Source of the DNA: Streptomyces capillispiralis
Lineage (GTDB): Bacteria; Actinomycetota; Actinomycetes; Streptomycetales; Streptomycetaceae
Direction: 5' to 3'
Assembly: GCF_007829875.1 (NCBI RefSeq)
Contig: NZ_VIWV01000001.1
Span: forward strand, 6,170,501-6,234,500
DNA: 64,000 nucleotides
Position numbers and translations under genes: made by a program. Positions 32,240 through 40,018 of this stretch are shown piece after piece. Numbering within the stretch: the first letter of the stretch is position 1; each line of letters begins with the position of its first letter. Below the pieces are notes generated by a model that was not told the DNA's origin, made no database searches, and saw only the letters and a list, made by a program, of their open reading frames with translations.

Positions 32240-32648
32240 CGCACCCCGTCCGACCCGCCCCGGGGCGGTGCCCTCCATCACCCCCCGAGCGCCCACCGCC
32301 CCCACCCCGCACCCCGCACACCCACCGCTCCCCGCCCGCCCGCGCCCGACGCGGACGGGCGGGGCGCGGTCTTTCGGGGGCGGACCGGGCACCGACCGCG
32401 CAGGACCGCCAGGACCCACCGCGTTCACCACGTCGCGAAGGCACACCATCGCGGGGGCGCGCACCGCCACGCCAACCACCGCTGCCACCGCGCCCCTTCA
32501 CGTCCACCCCTCCCGGACGGCACCGACCGGCATCGCATCCGCGAACGCGGACGTCCGGCGCACGGAAGCGTGCCCTCCGTGCCGTCGCGGTCGCGCAGGG
32601 TCGCTTCCGCCCCGTGGGAAGCAACGACAACTTCTCCTGTCGGAAGCA

Positions 32649-32677
32649 TTGACGAAACCCCGGGCCACTCCTACGGT
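32649..32677 (+). promoter_or_regulatory. Housekeeping-type promoter of the GntR-led operon
   Basis: TTGACG (32649-32654) and TACGGT (32672-32677) are separated by 17 bp, a good match to the HrdB consensus TTGACN-N17-TANNNT. The expected transcript start falls at about 32684, in the middle of the palindromic region before the gntR-like gene. Confidence 0.65.
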
Positions 32678-32684
32678 CATCGCG

Positions 32685-32708
32685 TCGTACTTCGTACGTC
32701 ATATATGA
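32685..32708 (+). promoter_or_regulatory. Palindromes GTAC-TTC-GTAC and TCATATATGA, likely autoregulatory operator
   Basis: Immediately after the -10 element come GTAC-TTC-GTAC and then the perfect 10-bp palindrome TCATATATGA (32699-32708), an AT-rich island in GC-rich DNA. The position, overlapping the transcription start, fits repression by the GntR-family protein encoded 45 bases downstream. Confidence 0.5.
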
Positions 32709-32752
32709 GACGCGATACGCGAGATCAGCTCCGCGACATCCGAGAGGCGCGC

Positions 32753-33448
32753 ATGACCTCTGTGCCCACGCCGATCCCCTCCCGCACGCAGTACGTGCTG
32801 GAGGAGATCAAACGCCGCATACTCACCGGCCGGTTCACACCGGGCCAGGCCCTGGTCGAGACCGACCTCGCCGCACAGTTCGGGGTCTCCAAGACCCCGG
32901 TGCGCGAGGCGCTCAAGACCCTGGCCGGCACCGGTCTGGTCGTGATGAGCCAGTACAAGGGCGTCACGGTGCGCATGGTCGACGCGGACATGGCGCGCGA
33001 GGTCTACGACGTGCGGCTGCTCCTCGAACCCGAGGCGCTCAAGCGCGCCGTCCGCCGCGGCGCCTCCCTGGACGCCGCGCGCGACGCGCTGACCCGTGCC
33101 GACGGGGCCACCGACACCGCCGAACGCTCCCTGGCCAACCGCGCGTTCCACCGCGCCCTGTACGTGCCGTGCGGCAACCCGCTGCTCGGCCGGATGCTCG
33201 ACGAGGTCCGCGACCAGGCCGCCCTCGTCTCGGCCGTCGCCTGGGCCGCCGACCCCTCCTGGGAGCGGGAGGCGAGCGAGCACCGGGAGATCCTGCGGCT
33301 CGCCCTCGACGGCGACGCGGACGGCGCGGCGCGCGCCCTGCACTCGCACATCGCGTCGTTCGTGCGGCGGGCGTTCCCCGAAGCGGGGTTCGACACCCCG
33401 GAGGCCGGGGACGCCCCGGAAGCCCAGAAAGAGGACGGTCAGGCATGA
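32753..33448 (+). CDS. GntR-family (FadR/FCD) regulator of the catabolic operon
   Basis: A 231-residue regulator. The GntR winged helix occupies about residues 8-70 (QYVLEEIKRRILTGRFTPGQALVETDLAAQFGVSKTPVREALKTL), and the FCD all-helical sensor domain follows, with metal-type ligands in VYDVRLLLEPEALKRAV, FHRALYVPCGNPLL and SEHREILRLALDGD. FCD regulators commonly bind sugar acids or other carboxylates. I chose ATG 32753 with GAGAGG upstream; ATG 32705 would put the palindrome inside the gene. It overlaps the DHDPS-like gene by ATGA and probably responds to the substrate of that enzyme or of the dehydratase. Confidence 0.9.
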   Translation: MTSVPTPIPSRTQYVLEEIKRRILTGRFTPGQALVETDLAAQFGVSKTPVREALKTLAGTGLVVMSQYKGVTVRMVDADMAREVYDVRLLLEPEALKRAVRRGASLDAARDALTRADGATDTAERSLANRAFHRALYVPCGNPLLGRMLDEVRDQAALVSAVAWAADPSWEREASEHREILRLALDGDADGAARALHSHIASFVRRAFPEAGFDTPEAGDAPEAQKEDGQA

Positions 33449-34353
33449 CAACGACGTTCGAGACCCAGCGGGCGGCCCTGGCCGACGTGGTGGCGATCCC
33501 GGTGACCCCGTTCGCCGAGGACGGCACGGTCGACCCCGGCACCTACCGGGCCCTGCTGCGTCGTCTCCTCGACGGTGGCATCACGACCCTCACGCCGAAC
33601 GGCAACACCGGTGAGTTCTACGCCCTGACGCCCGACGAGCGCCGTCTGGTCACCGAGCTGACCGTCGAGGAGGCCGGCGGACGCTCGGCGATCCTGGTGG
33701 GTGTGGGCCACGACGTGCCCACCGCCGTCGCCTCCGCGCGCCACGCCCGTGAACTCGGCGCCCAGATGGTGATGGTGCACCAGCCCGTCCACCCCTACGT
33801 CTCGCAGAGCGGCTGGGTCGACTACCACCGCGCGATCGCCGAGGCGGTGCCCGAGCTGGGCGTCGTCCCCTACATCCGCAACGCGCAGCTGACCGGCGCC
33901 CGCCTCGCCGAACTCGCCGACGCGTGCCCCAACGTGATCGGCGTGAAGTACGCCGTGCCGGACGCGTCGAAGTTCGCCGCGTTCGCCCGGGACGCGGGAC
34001 TCGAACGGTTCGTGTGGGTCGCGGGACTCGCCGAGCCGTACGCCCCCTCCTACTTCTCGGCCGGCGCCACCGGCTTCACCTCCGGACTGGTCAACGTCGC
34101 CCCGTCGGTCTCGCTGAACATGATCGAGGCGCTGCGCTCCGGCGACTACCCGACCGCCATGAAGGTGTGGGAGCAGATCCGCCGCTTCGAGGAACTGCGC
34201 GCCGCCAACGGCTCCGCCAACAACGTCACCGTCGTCAAGGAGGCCCTCGCCTCCCTCGGCCTGTGCCGCCGCGAGGTCCGCCCGCCGAGCAGACCGCTGC
34301 CCGAGAGCGAGCGCGCCGAGGTCGCCGCCATCGCCGCGGGGTGGTCGATATGA
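33445..34353 (+). CDS. DHDPS/NAL-family 2-keto-3-deoxy sugar acid lyase or dehydratase
   Basis: A 302-residue class I aldolase-fold enzyme. The Schiff-base lysine is K168 (NVIGVKYAVPDAS), the catalytic tyrosine Y143 (GVVPYIRNAQ), and the substrate-carboxylate loop is NGNTGEFYALTPDE (52-65). GNTGEFYAL differs from true DapA (GTTGES) and is close to KdgD-like and 2-keto-3-deoxyaldonate enzymes. The next gene encodes a sugar-acid dehydratase, so this protein probably processes its 2-keto-3-deoxy product, either by aldol cleavage to pyruvate or, as in the L-arabinose pathway, by dehydration to alpha-ketoglutarate semialdehyde. The two cannot be told apart by eye. Confidence 0.85.
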   Translation: MTTTFETQRAALADVVAIPVTPFAEDGTVDPGTYRALLRRLLDGGITTLTPNGNTGEFYALTPDERRLVTELTVEEAGGRSAILVGVGHDVPTAVASARHARELGAQMVMVHQPVHPYVSQSGWVDYHRAIAEAVPELGVVPYIRNAQLTGARLAELADACPNVIGVKYAVPDASKFAAFARDAGLERFVWVAGLAEPYAPSYFSAGATGFTSGLVNVAPSVSLNMIEALRSGDYPTAMKVWEQIRRFEELRAANGSANNVTVVKEALASLGLCRREVRPPSRPLPESERAEVAAIAAGWSI

Positions 34354-36071
34354 AGTCCCCCGAGCAGCTCCGCAGCCACCAGTGGTACGGCACCGACGGC
34401 CTGCGCTCCTTCAGCCACCGCGCCCGCACCCGCCAGCTCGGCTACCTGCCCGAGGAGCACCTGGGCAAGCCCGTCGTCGCGATCCTCAACACCTGGTCCG
34501 ACATCAACCCCTGCCACGTCCACCTGCGCGACCGCGCGCAGGCCGTCAAGCGGGGCGTCTGGCAGGCGGGCGGCTTCCCCCTGGAGTTCCCGGTCTCCAC
34601 CCTCAGCGAGACCTTCCAGAAGCCGACCCCCATGCTCTACCGCAACCTCCTCGCCATGGAGACCGAGGAACTGCTGCGCTCCTACCCGGTCGACGGCGCC
34701 GTCCTGATGGGCGGCTGCGACAAGTCCACGCCCGCGCTGCTGATGGGCGCGGCCAGCGCCGACCTGCCGGCCGTGTTCGTGCCCGCCGGGCCGATGCTCC
34801 CCGGGCACTGGCGCAACGAGGTCCTCGGTTCCGGCACCGACATGTGGAAGTACTGGGACGACAAGCGGGCCGGCCTCATCGGCGACTGCGAGATGCAGGA
34901 GCTGGAGAACGGCCTGGCCCGTTCGCCCGGCCACTGCATGACCATGGGCACGGCCTCCACGCTGACCGCGGCCGCCGAGGCGCTCGGCGTCACGGTGCCG
35001 GGCGCGTCCAGCATCCCGGCCGTCGACTCCGGGCACGACCGGATGGCCGCGCGGGCGGGCATGACGATCGTCGACCTGGTCCACAAGGACCGGAAGCTGA
35101 GCGACATCCTCACCGCGGACGCGTTCGAGGACGCGGTGACGACCGTCCTCGGACTCGGCGGCTCCACCAACGCCGTGATCCACCTGATCGCCATGGCCGG
35201 ACGCGCCGGCGTCCGGCTCACCCTCGACGACTTCGACCGCATCGCCCGCACCGTCCCGGTGCTGGCCAACGTCCGGCCCGGCGGACAGAAGTACCTGATG
35301 GAGGACTTCCACTTCGCCGGCGGTCTGCCCGGGTTCCTCTCCCGGATCCCCGACCTGCTCCACCTGGACCGGCCCACCGTCTGCCACGACACGCTGCGCG
35401 AGCAGCTCGCCGGCGCCCAGGTGCACGACGACGACGTCATCCGGCCCCGCGACAACCCGGTCGCGGACGAGGGCGGGGTGGCCGTGCTGCGCGGCAACCT
35501 CTGCCCGGACGGCGCCGTCATCAAGCACATCGCCGCCGAACCCCACCTGCTCAAGCACACCGGTCCCGCCGTGGTCTTCGACGACTACCGGCAGATGCAG
35601 CGGACCATCAACGACCCGGCGCTGAACATCACCGCCGACAGCGTGCTCGTGCTGCGCAACGCCGGCCCCAAGGGCGGCCCGGGCATGCCCGAGTACGGGA
35701 TGCTGCCGCTGCCCGACCACCTGCTCAAGCAGGGGGTGCGGGACATGGTGCGGATCTCCGACGCCCGGATGAGCGGCACCAGTTACGGCGCCTGCGTCCT
35801 GCACGTCGCCCCCGAGTCGTACGTCGGCGGGCCGCTGGCGCTGGTGCGCACCGGGGACACCATCACCCTCGACGTCGAGAACCGCACCCTGCGGCTCGAC
35901 GTGGACGACGAGGAGCTGGAGCGCCGCAGGGCGCGCTGGACACCGCCGCCGGTCCGCTACGAACGCGGCTACGGCGCGCTCTACAACGAGCAGATCACCC
36001 AGGCCGACACCGGCTGCGACTTCGAGTTCCTCGCCCGCCCGGGCACCGTCCAGGACCCGTACGCCGGCTGA
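34350..36071 (+). CDS. IlvD/Edd-family sugar-acid (aldonate) dehydratase
   Basis: A 573-residue Fe-S dehydratase. Cluster cysteines C55 (INPCHVHL), C123 (MGGCDKSTPAL) and C196 (GHCMTMGTAST) are in the positions seen in L-arabinonate/xylonate dehydratases, which bind [2Fe-2S]. D124 and K125 supply Mg2+ contacts. The C-terminal catalytic region shows GPKGGPGMPEYGMLPLP and SDARMSGTSYGACVLH. Length and residues fit the pentonate/hexonate branch and not IlvD itself (which has a Ser-Gly swivel of different context). The product would be a 2-keto-3-deoxyaldonate, handled by the enzyme encoded just upstream (ATGA overlap). The Fe-S cofactor ties it to the SUF system. Confidence 0.9.
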   Translation: MKSPEQLRSHQWYGTDGLRSFSHRARTRQLGYLPEEHLGKPVVAILNTWSDINPCHVHLRDRAQAVKRGVWQAGGFPLEFPVSTLSETFQKPTPMLYRNLLAMETEELLRSYPVDGAVLMGGCDKSTPALLMGAASADLPAVFVPAGPMLPGHWRNEVLGSGTDMWKYWDDKRAGLIGDCEMQELENGLARSPGHCMTMGTASTLTAAAEALGVTVPGASSIPAVDSGHDRMAARAGMTIVDLVHKDRKLSDILTADAFEDAVTTVLGLGGSTNAVIHLIAMAGRAGVRLTLDDFDRIARTVPVLANVRPGGQKYLMEDFHFAGGLPGFLSRIPDLLHLDRPTVCHDTLREQLAGAQVHDDDVIRPRDNPVADEGGVAVLRGNLCPDGAVIKHIAAEPHLLKHTGPAVVFDDYRQMQRTINDPALNITADSVLVLRNAGPKGGPGMPEYGMLPLPDHLLKQGVRDMVRISDARMSGTSYGACVLHVAPESYVGGPLALVRTGDTITLDVENRTLRLDVDDEELERRRARWTPPPVRYERGYGALYNEQITQADTGCDFEFLARPGTVQDPYAG

Positions 36072-36107
36072 CCGGCCGTCGGGTCCCGGCTTCCGCACAC
36101 CCACGCA

Positions 36108-36119
36108 GAAAGCGCTTCC
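36108..36119. promoter_or_regulatory. LacI-type operator-like sequence GAAAGCGCTTCC
   Basis: GAAAGCGCTTCC is a 12-mer palindrome with one mismatch around the perfect core AAGCGCTT. It resembles LacI-family/CRE-type boxes (GAAAGCGCTTTC) and lies 50 bases before the first importer permease gene, in the only long gap (98 bases) in the first half of the operon. No LacI-family gene is present in the window. Confidence 0.5.
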
Positions 36120-36169
36120 CCCCGCTCACGCACCACACAGCACGACGTACCGAGAAACGGAGAACAGTC

Positions 36170-37105
36170 ATGGCCCATGCCGCAGCCGTGGCGAAACCGC
36201 CCAGGCCACCCCGGCGGCGCCGTGCCTCCGCCACGCCCCGCAGGCTCCCCTACCTGCTGATCGCGCCGGCCGCCCTGCTCATGCTGGGTTTCATCGCGTA
36301 CCCGGTCATCAGCGTCTTCTACTACAGCCTGCAGAACTACAACCCCACCAAGCCGTGGCGGAACGGCTACGCGGGCTTCGACAACTTCACCCGCATCTTC
36401 ACCGACGACCCGCTGTTCTGGGACACACTGGTCTTCAGCGCCAAGTGGGTGTTCGTCGAGGTCGGCCTGCAACTGCTGTTCGGCCTGGCGCTCGCCCTCA
36501 TCGTCAACCAGACCTTCGCCGGGCGGGCCCTGGGCCGCGCCCTGGTCTTCTCACCGTGGGCCGTCTCCGGCGTCCTGACCTCCGCGATCTGGGTGCTGCT
36601 CTACAACTCCCAGACCGGCATCACCCGTTACCTCGCGGACATGGGCATCGGCGACTACGGCGTCAGCTGGCTGTCGGACACCTCCACGGTCTTCCCGGCG
36701 GTGGTCGTCGCCGACCTGTGGCGCGGCGTGCCCTTCTTCGCGATCCTCATCCTCGCCGACCTCCAGTCCGTCTCGAAGGACCTCTACGAGGCCGCCGAGG
36801 TCGACGGGGCCAGCCGCATCAAGCAGTTCTGGCACATCACGCTGCCGCACCTGAAGGACGCCATCATCCTGTCCACGCTGCTGCGCGCGGTGTGGGAGTT
36901 CAACAACGTCGACCTGCTCTACACGCTGACCGGCGGCGGACCCGCGGGCGAGACCACGACGCTGCCGCTCTACATCGCCAACACCTCGGTCGACGCCCAC
37001 AACTTCGGCTACGCGTCGGCCCTGACCACGGTCGCGTTCGTGATCCTGCTCTTCTGCTCGATGGTCTACCTGCGGCTGAGCAAGTTCGGAGGCGAAAGCA
37101 AGTGA
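36170..37105 (+). CDS. ABC sugar transporter permease (MalF type)
   Basis: A 311-residue permease with six transmembrane helices after a basic, Pro/Arg-rich cytoplasmic start. The EAA loop is LYEAAEVDGASRIKQFWHITLPHLKD, and the typical YTLTGGGPAGETTTLPLYIAN follows. ATG is preceded by ACGGAGAAC. It pairs with the overlapping downstream permease and with the binding protein encoded 4.5 kb downstream, an unusual separation. Confidence 0.94.
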   Translation: MAHAAAVAKPPRPPRRRRASATPRRLPYLLIAPAALLMLGFIAYPVISVFYYSLQNYNPTKPWRNGYAGFDNFTRIFTDDPLFWDTLVFSAKWVFVEVGLQLLFGLALALIVNQTFAGRALGRALVFSPWAVSGVLTSAIWVLLYNSQTGITRYLADMGIGDYGVSWLSDTSTVFPAVVVADLWRGVPFFAILILADLQSVSKDLYEAAEVDGASRIKQFWHITLPHLKDAIILSTLLRAVWEFNNVDLLYTLTGGGPAGETTTLPLYIANTSVDAHNFGYASALTTVAFVILLFCSMVYLRLSKFGGESK

Positions 37106-37998
37106 TCACCAAAGAGGCCGCACAGGCCGCCCCCGCCCCCGCGCCCACCGCCCCCGAACCGCCCCGCCCGGCCAAGCGCCGCCGGGCCTGGGACGAGGCG
37201 CCCCGCTGGCAGATCTACCTGCCCCTCGGCATCTACCTGGTCTTCACCCTCATCCCCTTCTACTGGATCCTGCTCTTCGCGCTGCGCCCGGCCGGCTCGA
37301 CCTCGCTGGTGCCCTGGCCGATGACCTTCGTCCACTTCGAGAAGGTGTGGACGGACCGCAGCTTCGGCACCTTCTTCTACAACAGCGTCCTGGTCGGCGT
37401 CGCCACGCTGATCACGACCACCCTGGTCGCGCTGGCCGGCGGCTACGCCCTCGCCCGGTTCGACTTCAAGATCAAGCGGGCGTTCATGCTGGGCCTGCTC
37501 TGCTCCCAGTTCGTGCCCGGCGCGCTGCTGCTGGTCCCGCTGTTCGAGATCTTCGCCGAACTGCAGATGATCAACTCCCTCGGCAGCGTCATCATCGCCG
37601 AGACGGTGTTCCAGCTGCCGCTGTCGATGATCCTGATCAGCAACTTCATCAAGAACGTGCCGTACTCCCTGGAGGAGGCCGCCTGGGTCGACGGCTGCAA
37701 CCGGATGACGTCCTTCAGGATCGTCGTCCTGCCGCTGCTGCGGCCCGGTCTGATCGCCGTCGGCTCCTTCGCCTTCGTCCACTCCTGGAACCACTTCCTG
37801 TTCGCCCTGATGTTCCTCAACAACCAGGAGAAGCAGACCATCCCGGTCGGCCTCAACACCCTGATGAGCGCGGACAGCGTCGACCTCGGCGCGCTCGCGG
37901 CGGGCGGCATCATCGCGGCCGTCCCCGTCGTGATCGTCTTCGCCTTCATCCAGAAGTGGCTGATCACCGGCTTCAGCGCGGGGGCGGTGAAGGGATGA
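37102..37998 (+). CDS. ABC sugar transporter permease (MalG type)
   Basis: A 298-residue permease with a Pro/Ala-rich cytoplasmic N-terminus (first 28 residues) and six helices. The EAA loop is LEEAAWVDGCNRMTSFRIVVLPLLRPG. GTG start overlaps the preceding stop, and the stop overlaps the oxidoreductase ATG. No ATPase gene accompanies the importer. Confidence 0.93.
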   Translation: MITKEAAQAAPAPAPTAPEPPRPAKRRRAWDEAPRWQIYLPLGIYLVFTLIPFYWILLFALRPAGSTSLVPWPMTFVHFEKVWTDRSFGTFFYNSVLVGVATLITTTLVALAGGYALARFDFKIKRAFMLGLLCSQFVPGALLLVPLFEIFAELQMINSLGSVIIAETVFQLPLSMILISNFIKNVPYSLEEAAWVDGCNRMTSFRIVVLPLLRPGLIAVGSFAFVHSWNHFLFALMFLNNQEKQTIPVGLNTLMSADSVDLGALAAGGIIAAVPVVIVFAFIQKWLITGFSAGAVKG

Positions 37999-39176
37999 CG
38001 GAACCCCGGACCGCGCCCGGCGCCCCCGTCCCCGTCGTCCTCGCCGGCGCCCGCGGCCACGGCCGCTGGCACGTGGCGAACATCCGCAGACTCCAGGACC
38101 TCGGCGTCGTACGGCTGGTGGGGATCTGCGAACTCACCCCGCTCACCGAGGACGAGTTCGGCGGGGAACTCCCCGAGCAGTCCTCCGACTTCGGCGCGCT
38201 GCTGGACTCCACCGGCGCCCGGATCGCGGTGGTCTGCACCCCCATCCCCACCCACACCGACCTGGCCCTCACGGCCGCCGGGCGGGGCGTGCACCTGCTG
38301 CTGGAGAAGCCGCCCGCGCCCTCGTACGCCGAGTTCCGCCGGATGGCCGACGGGGTGGCCGCCGCCGGTGTCGCCTGCCAGATCGGCTTCCAGTCGCTGG
38401 GCTCGCACGCCGTGCCCGCGATCCGGGACCTGATCGCCGAGGGCGCCGTCGGCGAGGTGCGGGGGATCGGCGGGGCCGGCGCCTGGGTGCGGCCCGAGAC
38501 GTACTTCCGGCGGGCGCCCTGGGCGGGCCGGCGGCGCCTGAACGGCGTCGACGTGATCGACGGGGTGCTGACCAACCCGCTCGCCCACGCCGTCGCCACC
38601 GCCCTCGCGCTCGCCGGCAGCACCCGCGCCGAGGACGTCACCCGCATCGAGACCGAACTGCTGCGCGCCAACGACATCGAGTCCGACGACACCTCCTGCG
38701 TACGGGTCACCACCGCGCGGGGCGGGCCGGTGACCGTCGCCGTGACGCTGTGCGCCGAGCGGGCCGACGAGCCGTACGTCGTGGTGCACGGCACCCGGGG
38801 CCGGATCACCTTCTGGTACAAGCAGGACCGCGTGCTGCTCCAGCGCACCGAGCACGGCCCCGAGGAGACGCGGTTCGAGCGCACCGACCTGCTGGCGAAC
38901 CTCGTCGCCCACCTCACCGACGGCACCCCCCTCCTGGTCACGCCGGACGGGACCGGCGCCTTCATGAAGGTGGTCGAGGCGATCCGGCAGGCCCCCGACC
39001 CGGCCCCGCTGCCGGACGGCGCCTGGCACCGCGTCCCCGGTGAGAACCGCCGGGTCGTGCCCGGCATCGACGGCCTCGTCGCGGCCGCCGCCGACACCCT
39101 GTCCCTCTACTCCGAGCTGGGCGCCCCCTGGGCGCCGCCCGCGCACCACCTGCCGAAAGAGGTGAGCACCCGATGA
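37995..39176 (+). CDS. Gfo/Idh/MocA-family oxidoreductase
   Basis: A 393-residue NAD(P)-dependent sugar oxidoreductase. The Rossmann start is VPVVLAGARGHGRWHVANI, a variant of the family GxGxxG, and the cofactor/catalytic motif EKP is at 104-106 (LLLEKPPAPS). The C-terminal alpha/beta domain holds the likely catalytic histidine in LTNPLAHAVATALALAG. Family members oxidise sugars, cyclitols or their phosphates; some are aldose 1-dehydrogenases, which would supply the aldonate for the dehydratase upstream. The pairing with the DUF6807 gene (ATGA overlap) is frequent in actinobacteria. Confidence 0.88.
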   Translation: MTEPRTAPGAPVPVVLAGARGHGRWHVANIRRLQDLGVVRLVGICELTPLTEDEFGGELPEQSSDFGALLDSTGARIAVVCTPIPTHTDLALTAAGRGVHLLLEKPPAPSYAEFRRMADGVAAAGVACQIGFQSLGSHAVPAIRDLIAEGAVGEVRGIGGAGAWVRPETYFRRAPWAGRRRLNGVDVIDGVLTNPLAHAVATALALAGSTRAEDVTRIETELLRANDIESDDTSCVRVTTARGGPVTVAVTLCAERADEPYVVVHGTRGRITFWYKQDRVLLQRTEHGPEETRFERTDLLANLVAHLTDGTPLLVTPDGTGAFMKVVEAIRQAPDPAPLPDGAWHRVPGENRRVVPGIDGLVAAAADTLSLYSELGAPWAPPAHHLPKEVSTR

Positions 39177-40018
39177 CCGGCAACGACTCCGTGGTCCTGC
39201 GCGTCGCGGGCCGGCCCGTCGGCCGGTACGTCACCCGGCCCGAACTGCCGGCCCGGCTCTCCCCGCGGCCGTACCTGCACCCCGTCACCACCCTGGCCGG
39301 CACGGCGGTCACCGAGCTGAGCCCCGCCGACCACGCACACCACCTCGGCGTCGGTGTCGCCGTTCCCGACGTCGAGGGGTTCAACTTCTGGGGCGGACGC
39401 ACCTACGTCCGCGACCGGGGCCCCACCGAGCTGGACAACCACGGCTCCCAGCGGCACACCGCCTACCAACTGCGCGACCCCGACGGGTTCGTGGAGGAGC
39501 TGCGCTGGGTGGCCGCGCCCGGCGAACTGCTGCGCGAGCGCCGCACGGTGGCGGCCACCGAACTCACCGGCACCGCCTGGGCGCTGGACCTCACCTTCTC
39601 CCTTACCAACATCACCTCCGCCCCGCTCTCCCTGGGCAGCCCGGCCACCAACGGCCGCCCCGGCGCGGCCTACGGCGGCTTCTTCTGGCGGGCCCGCAAG
39701 GAGGACACGGCCCCGGACGTCTTCACCGCCGACGCCGAGGGGGAGGGCGCGGTCCACGGCCGCCCCGCCGACTGGCTGGCGCTCGCCGGATCCACCTGGA
39801 CCCTGGTCTTCGCCGGGGTCACCGCACCGACCCGGCGCGACCCCTGGTTCGTGCGCACCGCCGAGTACCCGGGCGTCGGCTCCTCCCTGGCCCACGGGGC
39901 GCGGCTGCCGGTGCCGCCGGGCGAGACCGTGGTCCGCCGCGTCGTCACCGTCGTCGCCGACGGCCGCCTCGGCCGGGACGAGGCCGCCGCCCTGGTCCGC
40001 AAGGCGGTGAGCGCGTGA
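39173..40018 (+). CDS. DUF6807 (PmoA-like) protein
   Basis: A 281-residue protein of the DUF6807 family, often annotated as methane oxygenase PmoA although it is soluble and has no membrane segment. Histidine-rich blocks (LHPVTTLAGTAVTELSPADHAHHLGV, TELDNHGSQRHTAYQL) suggest a metal-binding cupin- or galactose-mutarotase-like beta fold. It is always, in my recollection, near Gfo/Idh/MocA oxidoreductases and carbohydrate genes, as here. I infer a role in sugar oxidation or epimerisation; particulate methane oxidation is not credible. Confidence 0.8.
   Translation: MTGNDSVVLRVAGRPVGRYVTRPELPARLSPRPYLHPVTTLAGTAVTELSPADHAHHLGVGVAVPDVEGFNFWGGRTYVRDRGPTELDNHGSQRHTAYQLRDPDGFVEELRWVAAPGELLRERRTVAATELTGTAWALDLTFSLTNITSAPLSLGSPATNGRPGAAYGGFFWRARKEDTAPDVFTADAEGEGAVHGRPADWLALAGSTWTLVFAGVTAPTRRDPWFVRTAEYPGVGSSLAHGARLPVPPGETVVRRVVTVVADGRLGRDEAAALVRKAVSA

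Larger units (their letters stand above)
32240..32752. other. 513-bp intergenic region upstream of the GntR operon
   Basis: The first 350 bases are C-rich (runs of CCCC, CCACC, CCGCC) and yield only Pro/Ala/Thr-rich frames of low complexity on the plus strand and Arg/Gly-rich frames on the minus strand, which I do not accept as genes. The last 100 bases carry a promoter and palindromes listed separately. The base composition of the last part is noticeably more AT-rich, as expected for a control region. Confidence 0.6.

Noticed and set aside
32268-32708. Open frame of 146 codons before the GntR gene
   Set aside because: Pro/Thr/His-rich low-complexity translation, no ribosome site, and its end runs through the promoter and palindromes.
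39173-40018. Methane oxygenase PmoA
   Set aside because: The protein is soluble, has no membrane helices and sits in a sugar operon; the PmoA name is a propagated label.
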